This document shows, piece by piece, positions 16,348 to 23,695 of a DNA stretch of 26,700 bases. The DNA is from Desulfobacterales bacterium (lineage in GTDB: Bacteria > Desulfobacterota > Desulfobacteria > Desulfobacterales > UBA11574), in the NCBI GenBank assembly GCA_030145595.1, contig JAQYVG010000006.1, forward strand, positions 1 through 26,700. The letters are read 5' to 3'. The translations under genes were made by a program, and so were the position numbers. Within the stretch, counting starts at the first letter, position 1, and every line of letters starts with the position of its first letter. Below the pieces are notes generated by a model. The model saw nothing but the letters and a program-made list of their open reading frames with translations, ran no database searches and was not told where the DNA came from.

Positions 16348-16376
16348 TTTATAACATACATTCAAGCAACAATCAA
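16348..16376 (-). promoter_or_regulatory. Probable sigma-70 promoter of carD-rluD
   Basis: Read on the - strand: -35 TTGATT (16376-16371), a 17-base spacer, and -10 TATAAA (16353-16348) preceded by TGT, an extended -10. It lies downstream of the hppA terminator and upstream of carD, where a promoter is needed. Confidence 0.6.
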
Positions 16377-16377
16377 T

Positions 16378-16414
16378 AAAAAAGGATTGGCGCATCACAG
16401 CGCCAATCCTTTTT
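16378..16414 (-). terminator. Intrinsic terminator of hppA
   Basis: AAAGGATTGGCGC and GCGCCAATCCTTT pair perfectly around the 6-base loop ATCACA (16394-16399). A runs on one side and T on the other make it work in both directions. On the - strand it ends the prs-rplY-pth-hppA transcript just before the carD promoter. Confidence 0.92.
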
Positions 16415-16447
16415 CAATTTAAACGCTACTAATCGAAATGCCGTCAT

Positions 16448-18457
16448 CTACAACAGAAATGGTACCATCAGCAAAGCAACGACATTCAAAATTTTGATCA
16501 TGGGGTTAATGGCCGGACCTGCGGTATCCTTGTAAGGATCGCCGACGGTGTCACCGGTAACGGCAGCTTTATGGGCATCACTGCCCTTGCCGCCCAGGTG
16601 GCCGTCTTCAATGTATTTCTTGGCGTTGTCCCAGGCCGCCCCGCCGGTAGTCATGGAAAGGGCCAGAAATACGCCGGTAACGATACTACCGATGAGCAGA
16701 CCGCCCAATGCGACCTTGCCCAGCAGGAATCCGACAATAAGCGGTGCCACCACCGGCAGCAGTGCCGGAATCATCATTTCGCTCAAGGCAAACTTGGTGA
16801 CAATATCAACGCAAGCCGCATAATCCGGTTTGGCCGTGCCTTCCATAATACCCGGAATCTCGCGGAACTGGCGGCGAACCTCATCAACCACCGCAGCACC
16901 GGCATTGCCGACCGCTTTCATGGCAATGGAAGCAAACAGGTACGGTAAAAGCCCGCCGATAAAAAGACCGATGATAACGTTTACATCGGACAGGTCGAAT
17001 CTAATTTCAGCCCCTTTGCCGTGGAGGTTAAATTCAAACACATAGGCTGCAAACAGCACCAGGGCCGCCAGTCCGGCAGAACCGATGGCATACCCCTTGG
17101 TAACCGCCTTGGTGGTATTTCCAACCGCATCCAGCGGGTCGGTGATGGCCCGAACACTCTCGTCCATGCCCGCCATTTCGGCAATTCCGCCGGCATTGTC
17201 GGTAATCGGTCCGTAAGCATCGATGGCAATCACCATGCCGGTCATGGAAAGCATGGACATGGCTGCCATGGCAATACCGTAAAGGCCTCCGAATTTGTGG
17301 GACAGAAAGATCGCCAGGCAGATGGCCAGAACCGGCAGGGCCGTAGCCTGCATGCTGACAGCCAGACCGGCAATGATATTGGTGCCGTGGCCGGTGGTAG
17401 AGGCCTCTGCAATGGCTTTAACCGGCCCGTAAATGCCGGTGTAGTATTCGGTAATAATAACAATCACAACGGTCAGAACAAGCCCTACCAGCGTACAGTA
17501 GTAAATGTTCATGGCGGAAATAGTACCCAAACCGCCCATGAGCTTGGTACAGGCAAAGTAAAATGCAACGCCCGCTATGATGGCAGCGCCGAACATGCCC
17601 TTGTACAGGGCGCCCATGATGTATTCACTGCGGCCGAGTCTCACAAAGAAAATGGCAATGATGGAAGCGATGATTGAAATCGCGCCCAGCACCAACGGGA
17701 ATTCTACTACCATGGGGTTTTTGGGCCAGAGAAGATGACCGATAAGCATGGCCGCCACGGCCGTAACCGCATAGGTCTCAAAAAGGTCGGCCGCCATACC
17801 GGCACAGTCGCCCACATTGTCGCCCACATTGTCGGCAATCGTCGCCGGGTTGCGCGGATCGTCTTCAGGAATACCGGCCTCGACCTTGCCGACAAGGTCG
17901 GCACCCACATCAGCTCCCTTGGTAAAGATACCGCCGCCCAGCCTTGCAAAAATCGAAATCAGACTGCCGCCGAATCCGAGGGCCACCAGGGCCATCACGT
18001 CATGGGTGGCGGCATAGAACCCGGCCACGGACATCAGCGCCAGACCGGCCACCATCATTCCTGTAACCGCACCGCCCTTGAAGGCCATGTTCAGGCCGGC
18101 CGCCATTCCGTCTTTGGCAGCTTCTGCTGTTCTTACATTGGCGATAACCGATACGCGCATGCCGATATATCCTGCCGCAAATGATGCCACGGCGCCGATC
18201 ATAAATCCAATGGCGGCCTTGGCACCCAAGGTGGCAAAGATGATGATAAAAATTATGATACCGGCAACACCCATACTTTTGAGCTGGCGGTTAAGATAGG
18301 CGATCGCGCCCTCTTGAATAGCACCGGCAATCTCCTGCATCTTTTCGTCTCCGGCCGGCGCGCTTTTGACTATTCCTGCCAGAATAATCGCGAAAAGTAC
18401 TCCTACAGCACCGACCAGCGCGCAAATCAACGGTATATTGTTCATTACAACTTCCAT
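16448..18457 (-). CDS. hppA: Membrane-bound ion-translocating pyrophosphatase, K+-independent H+ type
   Basis: This 669-residue, roughly 16-span enzyme hydrolyses pyrophosphate and pumps ions across the membrane. Substrate-binding motifs are present: GGGIFTKGADVGADLVGK, DNVGDNVGD (209-217), DNAGGIAEM and the C-terminal TGDTVGDPYKDTAGPA. The subtype position reads GNTTK (446-450): lysine there marks the K+-independent, proton-pumping class, while K+-dependent enzymes, including the Na+ pumps, have alanine. The start is ATG 18457 because GGAGGAAAGC leads into it; an ATG at 18469 would lie on top of that site. It begins 20 bases after the pth stop. In a sulfate reducer it could recover energy from the pyrophosphate released by ATP sulfurylase; this is an inference. 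Confidence 0.96.
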   Translation of the reverse strand: MEVVMNNIPLICALVGAVGVLFAIILAGIVKSAPAGDEKMQEIAGAIQEGAIAYLNRQLKSMGVAGIIIFIIIFATLGAKAAIGFMIGAVASFAAGYIGMRVSVIANVRTAEAAKDGMAAGLNMAFKGGAVTGMMVAGLALMSVAGFYAATHDVMALVALGFGGSLISIFARLGGGIFTKGADVGADLVGKVEAGIPEDDPRNPATIADNVGDNVGDCAGMAADLFETYAVTAVAAMLIGHLLWPKNPMVVEFPLVLGAISIIASIIAIFFVRLGRSEYIMGALYKGMFGAAIIAGVAFYFACTKLMGGLGTISAMNIYYCTLVGLVLTVVIVIITEYYTGIYGPVKAIAEASTTGHGTNIIAGLAVSMQATALPVLAICLAIFLSHKFGGLYGIAMAAMSMLSMTGMVIAIDAYGPITDNAGGIAEMAGMDESVRAITDPLDAVGNTTKAVTKGYAIGSAGLAALVLFAAYVFEFNLHGKGAEIRFDLSDVNVIIGLFIGGLLPYLFASIAMKAVGNAGAAVVDEVRRQFREIPGIMEGTAKPDYAACVDIVTKFALSEMMIPALLPVVAPLIVGFLLGKVALGGLLIGSIVTGVFLALSMTTGGAAWDNAKKYIEDGHLGGKGSDAHKAAVTGDTVGDPYKDTAGPAINPMIKILNVVALLMVPFLL

Positions 18458-18477
18458 GCTTTCCTCCATATGAAAAC

Positions 18478-19080
18478 TTAGCTGTCAATTAGGATTCTCT
18501 TGTCATTGAATCTGTTCATGCCTTCCTTTGTACCTTTACATAAGATCGTCACGACCGCCTCGCGGGCCTTGGTAATGATCTGCTCTAACACCTTTTTTTC
18601 TTGCGGATCAAAGCGTCCCAGAACATGATCAGTGACACTGATCTCATCTTCAGCACGCCCTACACCAATGCGCAGGCGTACAAACTCACCGCCGCCCAAG
18701 GCTTGCCTTAACGATCTTACGCCTTTATGTCCCCCATCGCCTCCTTTCCTTTTTATTTTCAATCTTCCAAACGCAAGGTCTATATCATCATGGACCACCA
18801 ACATATCTTCGCATAATATCTTGTAATAATTTGCTATTTTTTGTACCGGCGGCCCACTGCGATTCATAAAAGCCAGCGGTTTAACAAGGATAGTGTTAAT
18901 GCCCTCTATAGCGCCACGTCCATAAAACAAATTTGGAAAAGAACTGCTTTTTTTAAGAACAACCGAACAAAAATCGGCAACCTCATCCAAAACCATGAAT
19001 CCGGCATTGTGGCGGGTTTGCCTGTATGTATCACCTGGATTTCCCAATCCAACGACCAGGCGAACTCTTTTTGGTTGCAT
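18478..19080 (-). CDS. pth: Peptidyl-tRNA hydrolase
   Basis: Pth releases tRNA from peptidyl-tRNAs that fall off the ribosome. The 200-residue protein has the usual N-terminus VVGLGNPGDTYRQTRHNAG with catalytic His24, PLAFMNRSG with Asn73, and HDDIDL with Asp98. The position of the conserved asparagine in the GGHNG segment is lysine here (GGHKG, Lys119); this substitution occurs in other Pth proteins, so activity is still expected. It follows rplY by 38 bases, the common rplY-pth arrangement. Confidence 0.95.
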   Translation of the reverse strand: MQPKRVRLVVGLGNPGDTYRQTRHNAGFMVLDEVADFCSVVLKKSSSFPNLFYGRGAIEGINTILVKPLAFMNRSGPPVQKIANYYKILCEDMLVVHDDIDLAFGRLKIKRKGGDGGHKGVRSLRQALGGGEFVRLRIGVGRAEDEISVTDHVLGRFDPQEKKVLEQIITKAREAVVTILCKGTKEGMNRFNDKRILIDS

Positions 19081-19118
19081 GTTTCAAACAATCAAGACAG
19101 GTTCAGAAAAGAAAAAGA

Positions 19119-19784
19119 CTATTCTGCATCACCGGCATCAGGTGCCTTGGCGTCCTCGCCTTCCGCGTCCGGCTCTTCAACTTCCTCTTCATCTTCCAAT
19201 TCCTCGACCTCTACTTCTTCAACCTTCGGAGTGAGTACGGTAACGACCGTAAAATGGTCGTCATCCATCAATTCAACATCCCCTCCAATTGAGAGCTTGC
19301 CGACATGGATCGAATCGCCGATGTCAAGGTCGGTAACATCGATCTCAATCAATTCAGGGATTGCGAAGGGCAGGCACGATACCTCCAGCTCTCTTCTAAC
19401 AGTCTGCAAGACGCCCCCGTTTTCCACACCTATTGGTTTGCCTTTAATGGCAATAGGGATTTTAACCGTTATCTTGCGATCCAGGGCGATTTCATATAAG
19501 TCGAGATGTAGAAAATCCCTTGAAACCGGATGGGTTTGCAGTTCCTTAATCATGGCAGACTTTGTGGATGTTTCGCCATTTTGAATAAGAACGTTCAGCA
19601 AAACCTGAGCGGCCTTGCTTTTTTTCAGAATCTGTTCCAGGTCATTGACGGCAACCGCAAGCAATACAGGTTCCGTATCCGGGCCGTAAAGTACAGCCGG
19701 TATCTTTCCTTCACGCCGTAAGGCTCTGGCCGGACCGTTGCCGACTTTTGTTCTAATATTGGTTTTGAGTTCTACAAAATCCAA
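19119..19784 (-). CDS. rplY: 50S ribosomal protein L25 (Ctc form)
   Basis: The 221-residue protein binds 5S rRNA. Residues 1-95 are the L25 domain (ARALRREGKIPAVLYGP, HPVSRDFLHLDLYEI). Residues about 100-185 are the extra beta domain of the Ctc/TL5 long form (GVENGGVLQTVRRELEVSCLP, DVTDLDIGDSIHV). The tail from about 187 is almost purely Glu/Asp/Ala and is probably disordered. It lies 40 bases after prs, with an AGGAGG-type site before the ATG. Confidence 0.95.
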   Translation of the reverse strand: MDFVELKTNIRTKVGNGPARALRREGKIPAVLYGPDTEPVLLAVAVNDLEQILKKSKAAQVLLNVLIQNGETSTKSAMIKELQTHPVSRDFLHLDLYEIALDRKITVKIPIAIKGKPIGVENGGVLQTVRRELEVSCLPFAIPELIEIDVTDLDIGDSIHVGKLSIGGDVELMDDDHFTVVTVLTPKVEEVEVEELEDEEEVEEPDAEGEDAKAPDAGDAE

Positions 19785-19824
19785 GTATCTTCCTCCTTAA
19801 ACACTAGTAAAAACTGTATGTTTT

Positions 19825-20763
19825 TTACACGAAAAGAGATGTTACCGAATCTCCCATATGGCTGCGGATAATCGCCTCGCCGACCAGCGCTGCAATTGAA
19901 AGTACCTTTACCTTTTCACAGGCTTGGGCATTAATCTGTAAAGGTATAGTATCGGTAACAACCATGGTTTTTAAAACCGAATCCTCAATGCGCTCAATCG
20001 CCGGGCCGGACAGCACCGCATGGGCACAGCAAGCATGGATCTCCTTGGCCCCATTTTTCTCAAGAGCCGCAGCAGCTTCGGTTAAGGTGCCGGCAGTGTC
20101 AACCATATCGTCGAGGATAACCGCAACTTTTCCCTCGACATCGCCGATTACGGCCATGGCCTTGGCCTCGTTGGGCGCATCCCGGCGTTTGTCGATAATA
20201 GCGAGTCCGGCATTAAGTCGCTTGGCAAAGGCCCTGGCCCGCTCAACGCCTCCCGCATCCGGGGAAATAATCACAAGATCAGCGTTAAAATTTTCCTTCA
20301 TATAATCGATCAGCACCGGTGCTGCAAAAAGATTGTCCACCGGGATGTTGAAAAATCCCTGGATCTGACCGGCATGCAAATCCATGGTAATAATTCTGGT
20401 GGCGCCGGCAACCGTCAGCAGGTCAGCAACCAGTTTGGCACTGATCGGGACACGCGGTGCTACTTTTTTATCTTGCCTTGCATAGCCGTAATAAGGAATT
20501 ACCGCTGTAACCCGGGTGGCTGAAGCGCGCTTCATGGCGTCTATCATCAGCAGCAGTTCCATCAGGTTTTCGTTCACCGGCACACAAGTCGACTGAATTA
20601 TAAATACATCCCTTTTTCTAACGTTTTCATCGATTTCAATCTGTATTTCACCGTCACTGAATCGCTTTAGTTTTTCTCCGCCAAGCGGCATATCCAGATA
20701 ATCGCATATTTTTTTGGAAAGCTCCGGGTTTGAATTACCCGAAAAAATTATAAGATCTTCCAT
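19825..20763 (-). CDS. prs: Ribose-phosphate pyrophosphokinase (PRPP synthase)
   Basis: Prs makes phosphoribosyl pyrophosphate from ribose 5-phosphate and ATP for nucleotide, histidine and tryptophan synthesis. The 312-residue protein is standard length for class I enzymes. Visible motifs are the flexible catalytic loop RQDKKVAPRVPI (96-107), DLHAGQIQGFF (128-138) and the PRPP-binding loop DDMVDTAGT (218-226). It follows tRNA-Gln by 37 bases and leads into rplY and pth. Confidence 0.97.
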   Translation of the reverse strand: MEDLIIFSGNSNPELSKKICDYLDMPLGGEKLKRFSDGEIQIEIDENVRKRDVFIIQSTCVPVNENLMELLLMIDAMKRASATRVTAVIPYYGYARQDKKVAPRVPISAKLVADLLTVAGATRIITMDLHAGQIQGFFNIPVDNLFAAPVLIDYMKENFNADLVIISPDAGGVERARAFAKRLNAGLAIIDKRRDAPNEAKAMAVIGDVEGKVAVILDDMVDTAGTLTEAAAALEKNGAKEIHACCAHAVLSGPAIERIEDSVLKTMVVTDTIPLQINAQACEKVKVLSIAALVGEAIIRSHMGDSVTSLFV

Positions 20764-20800
20764 ATATTTTTTCCGTTTCTGTTAATCGGCCGGCAAAGTC

Positions 20801-20875
20801 TGGCTGGGGCGGGAGGATTCGAACCTCCGAATGCAGGAACCAAAGTCCTGTGTCTTACCGCTTGACGACGCCCCA
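20801..20875 (-). tRNA. tRNA-Gln (anticodon TTG)
   Basis: Read on the - strand, the acceptor stem TGGGGCG (20875-20869) pairs with CGCCCCA (20811-20805), followed by discriminator G and an encoded CCA. The anticodon arm is CAGGA-CTTTGGT-TCCTG, giving anticodon TTG. The T arm is GGAGG-TTCGAAT-CCTCC. The gene sits between ispE and prs, its usual place in several Deltaproteobacteria, and is probably cut from the common transcript. Confidence 0.97.
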
Positions 20876-20932
20876 TAAGTAAAGATGCAAAATCCTAAAC
20901 ACCTGGTTAATCCGGTTTTTAAGCCTTTATCA

Positions 20933-21076
20933 AGAGACCTTTGAAAAACGCCCCCTTTTGTCCAATCCCGGCGTTAGGCTCAAATTTCAATCCTCGAAAT
21001 ACTCAATGTATTCCTGCGGTTAAAATTTTCGCCTGCCTTGGCCTTGAACAAAATTGAACATTTTTCAAAGGCCTCT
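20933..21076. repeat. MITE-like inverted-repeat element
   Basis: AGAGACCTTTGAAAAA (20933-20948) and TTTTTCAAAGGCCTCT (21061-21076) are inverted with one mismatch in 16, bounding about 144 bases. The interior has no open frame of note and can partly fold on itself. No second copy is in this window, so its repetitive nature is inferred from shape. It separates ispE from tRNA-Gln. As transcribed RNA the ends would form a long hairpin that could also slow or end transcription. Confidence 0.55.
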
Positions 21077-21103
21077 CAAGTTTGACTCATCCATCCTGCA
21101 TCA

Positions 21104-21955
21104 TCATCTTGCATCCGACGTTATCATATCCACAAGATACAGCTGCCAATTATCATTGCTTAAAAGAGCTTTACTTGCCTCTTGAGCTGTTACAGAATTA
21201 TCAAAAAGCCCGAATACGGTCGACCCGCTGCCTGACATGAGAGCGCCGATTGCCCCCTGTTTTAATAGCGCCTCTTTTGCTGTAAGTATCTCCGGGTGTT
21301 TCGAAGCGGCAACGGTTTCAAGATCGTTGCACAAATGTTGCCTGACATCAAAACCCTCGTTTTCCAAAAGTGAATAACTAAGTTTTTTTTTGCATTTTGT
21401 CAATCCTAAATTCAGATTTTTATAAACCTCTGCCGTGGAAACGCTAAATCCCGGATAAACAAGTAAAATCTTTAAATTCTCAAGCCCCGTGTAAGCTTCC
21501 AGCTTCTCACCAATACCGGTAGCGATTGCCGGCTGGCCTATTAAGAAAAAGGGAACATCCGCCCCGATGGAGACCCCTATGGCGGCAAGGTCTTCATGGG
21601 AAAACGGATACCCGTAATAGCGATTCAATCCCAGCAAAACCGCGGCAGCATTACTGCTTCCCCCGCCCAGGCCGGCTGCAACCGGTATCTGTTTTTCAAT
21701 CAAAATACCCACACCTTCGGTTTTGCCCAGGGATTTAAAAAAAAGATCCGCAGCTGCAAAGGCAAGGTTTGAACTGTCTTCCGGAACGTCGCAATGCTCG
21801 CAGACAACAGCGGTGGCCCCATTGCCAAAGGTGAGTGTAACTGTATCATACAGACTGATACAACACATTAGGCTGATCAAATCATGGTAGCCGTCTGGTC
21901 TTTTACCTGTAACCTGCAAAAACATGTTTATTTTTGCCGGAGCAAGAATTTTCAT
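21104..21955 (-). CDS. ispE: 4-diphosphocytidyl-2-C-methyl-D-erythritol kinase
   Basis: IspE is the ATP-dependent kinase of the MEP isoprenoid pathway. The 283-residue GHMP kinase has APAKIN with Lys8 near the N-terminus, the ATP loop PVAAGLGGGSSNAA (91-104) and GADVPFF with Asp133, the expected catalytic residue. The C-terminal SGSGSTVFGLF motif is also present. It is upstream of tRNA-Gln and prs in the same direction. Confidence 0.95.
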   Translation of the reverse strand: MKILAPAKINMFLQVTGKRPDGYHDLISLMCCISLYDTVTLTFGNGATAVVCEHCDVPEDSSNLAFAAADLFFKSLGKTEGVGILIEKQIPVAAGLGGGSSNAAAVLLGLNRYYGYPFSHEDLAAIGVSIGADVPFFLIGQPAIATGIGEKLEAYTGLENLKILLVYPGFSVSTAEVYKNLNLGLTKCKKKLSYSLLENEGFDVRQHLCNDLETVAASKHPEILTAKEALLKQGAIGALMSGSGSTVFGLFDNSVTAQEASKALLSNDNWQLYLVDMITSDAR

Positions 21956-22109
21956 ATAAGCTGTTTCAATATCTCATAGACTTTTGCGAAATACCGTCGT
22001 CGCAGGCATGCGATGTCGAAAAAGCGCAGATCCGCCTATGGCAGGATGAGTATTTTGAGCCGGAGCACAGTGCCGTCATTGAGCACAGGATGTGGTTTTG
22101 AAATAGTCT

Positions 22110-22538
22110 CTAACCTTTTTCTTTTACATATATTATTCTCAGGTCGTAAAGTATATGTTTCAACATACTCTTTTCGTCCTTGGTCAAATTCCCGCGAGTC
22201 TTTTCTTCCAGCATCCCCAAAATATCGATGGTCTGTTTTGCAAGAGTTAAATTTTTCACCTTTTTTCCGGAGACAGGATCATCGATTATCCCCAGATGCA
22301 CAAGCACGGAAGTATTCAAAGAGAATATAAAGGTTGCAAAATTTATTTCAGGCAGTTGAAAACTTTCGGCATCCTCGGCGGATGCGGTAGCATCTTCTGA
22401 TTCGGAAGCTTTGGCTTCTGTTTCAGAAGATTCAGCCATTTCTTCTTCCTTTGCAGCCCTTTCTTCTTCCTGACTGTCCTGACCTTCTTCCGAAAACATT
22501 CTTTTGTCTTTGATAATAAAATCTTTCTTTTCGGGCAT
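22110..22538 (-). CDS. DUF1844 domain-containing protein
   Basis: The 142-residue protein has an acidic, low-complexity N-terminal half rich in Glu, Ala and Ser (about residues 15-62) and a C-terminal DUF1844 domain: NFATFIFSLNTSVLVHLG, then LAKQTIDILGMLEEKTRGNLT. This domain is conserved in Deltaproteobacteria and has no known function. The ATG at 22538 is preferred because AGGAGG is six bases upstream; the ATG at 22544 touches that site. ispE starts about 155 bases downstream of the stop in the same direction. Confidence 0.85.
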   Translation of the reverse strand: MPEKKDFIIKDKRMFSEEGQDSQEEERAAKEEEMAESSETEAKASESEDATASAEDAESFQLPEINFATFIFSLNTSVLVHLGIIDDPVSGKKVKNLTLAKQTIDILGMLEEKTRGNLTKDEKSMLKHILYDLRIIYVKEKG

Positions 22539-22661
22539 TTCCATCCTCCTGGCTTACCATTAGTAACAAAAATAAAAATAACAGACACCCACAGAAACTA
22601 TTTATTTAACAAAGATTTTTGAATTTTTCAAGAATTAGATCGACCCGAATTTATCCTCAAG

Positions 22662-22677
22662 AAGTGTTGCAACACTT
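22662..22677. promoter_or_regulatory. 16-base perfect palindrome, candidate operator
   Basis: AAGTGTTGCAACACTT is a perfect inverted repeat without spacer. It lies between the divergent DUF1844 and sfsA genes, the typical place for an operator bound by a dimeric regulator. I cannot match it confidently to a known regulator box. Confidence 0.45.
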
Positions 22678-22760
22678 AAAGTATACATTAACTTTTTAAA
22701 ATCAGTTGTTTATCTATCGGTCGCGCAACTTCTCAACAACCTCGGGAAAAGGGCTTCCGC

Positions 22761-22804
22761 GCGGCAGAGCCGCTTCATATAAAATCACTAAAGCGATTTT
22801 ATAT
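22761..22804 (+). promoter_or_regulatory. Two tandem hairpins in the sfsA leader
   Basis: GCGGC-AGA-GCCGC (22761-22773) is followed at once by ATATAAAATC (22777-22786) pairing perfectly with GATTTTATAT (22795-22804) around an 8-base loop, then TTTT nearby. They sit 43-86 bases before the sfsA start and may stabilise or attenuate the transcript. Confidence 0.4.
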
Positions 22805-22846
22805 TTTGGGTTTCGATTCAATCTCAGATCTGATAAAAAGAAAAAC

Positions 22847-23578
22847 ATGAACACGCCTGAAACTTTAAAAAAAAACCCGGGTCTGCTCTGGCCTGAACTT
22901 ATCCCCGGCATCCTTGTTAAAAGATACAAGCGCTTCATGGCAGATGTACAACTGGATAATGGCAAGGTCGTTACGGCCCACTGTCCCAATTCAGGCAGCA
23001 TGCAGGCCTGCTGCCGGCCCGGACGCCCGGTCTATCTGTCATACCACGACAATCCCAAACGGAAACTAAAGTATACCTGGGAAATCATCGCGATGCCCGC
23101 CTCACTTGTCGGTATCAACACGCAGGTGCCAAACCGGCTGGTTTCCAAAACGATTGAAGCCGGCGGGGTGCAAGAACTTAACGGTTATGACCACATGGCT
23201 CGGGAAGTTAAAGTTTCCAGCAGTTCCCGGCTCGATATTATGTTAAGCAGGGGAGAGAAGGACCGCTGCTACATAGAAATCAAAAATTGCACCCTGGTCG
23301 AAGAAGGTGTTGCCCTCTTCCCTGACGCCGTCACCCTTAGAGGGCGCAAGCATCTGTTAGAACTACAAGAACTCGCGGCTTCAGGTTTTCGCTGCGTTAT
23401 GTTTTACCTTGTTCAACGCATGGATGCCAGAGTTTTTAAACCGGCCGACCATATCGATCCCGCCTATGGCGAAGAATTGAGACGCGCTGCTGAAAACGGA
23501 ATCGAGATACTGGTTTACGACGTGCATATCGACTTGGAAACAATCATGTTAAACCGGAAAATACCATACAAACTTTAA
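22847..23578 (+). CDS. sfsA: SfsA family DNA/RNA nuclease (sugar fermentation stimulation protein)
   Basis: The 243-residue protein matches SfsA in length and motifs: an N-terminal nucleic-acid-binding part with RYKRFMADV and HCPNSGSM (45-52), and a PD-(D/E)xK-like nuclease core with SRLDIML (127-133), IEIKNCTL (143-150) and FPDAVTLRGRKHL (158-170). SfsA was first named for an effect on maltose metabolism in E. coli; its nuclease-like fold is known, its cellular task is not settled. The ATG at 22847 is chosen because the family similarity begins there, although the frame is open from 22706. Confidence 0.92.
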   Translation: MNTPETLKKNPGLLWPELIPGILVKRYKRFMADVQLDNGKVVTAHCPNSGSMQACCRPGRPVYLSYHDNPKRKLKYTWEIIAMPASLVGINTQVPNRLVSKTIEAGGVQELNGYDHMAREVKVSSSSRLDIMLSRGEKDRCYIEIKNCTLVEEGVALFPDAVTLRGRKHLLELQELAASGFRCVMFYLVQRMDARVFKPADHIDPAYGEELRRAAENGIEILVYDVHIDLETIMLNRKIPYKL

Positions 23579-23627
23579 AAAAGAGATTCTATTCCATCAA
23601 GCATAAAAAAGTTCTGGTCGAAGCTGT

Positions 23628-23654
23628 TTGACTTTGCAAGTTAACTTATATACA
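23628..23654 (+). promoter_or_regulatory. Possible promoter of the sigma-54 activator gene
   Basis: TTGACT (23628-23633) and TATACA (23649-23654) are separated by 15 bases, shorter than ideal. It lies about 40 bases before the gene start, and no sigma-54 consensus is seen there. Weak support. Confidence 0.3.
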
Positions 23655-23695
23655 TATACGTTTCTTCTGATTACCGGCATTGCATATATCGGAAA

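Larger units (their letters stand above)
22539..22846. other. Divergent intergenic region with palindrome and hairpins
   Basis: This 308-base A+T-rich region lies between the divergent DUF1844 and sfsA genes and must contain both promoters. It holds a 16-base perfect palindrome at 22662-22677 and two hairpins at 22761-22804, listed separately. A frame open from 22706 into sfsA crosses both hairpins and has no family support. Confidence 0.6.

Noticed and set aside
17021..17677. A 218-codon + strand open frame opposite hppA
   Set aside because: It is antisense to a strongly conserved pyrophosphatase, and its predicted product is a His/Gly/Asn-rich low-complexity chain with no family signature.
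18841..19584. A 247-codon + strand open frame across pth and rplY
   Set aside because: It lies opposite two well-identified genes, and its Ser-rich middle is the complement of the acidic tail of L25.
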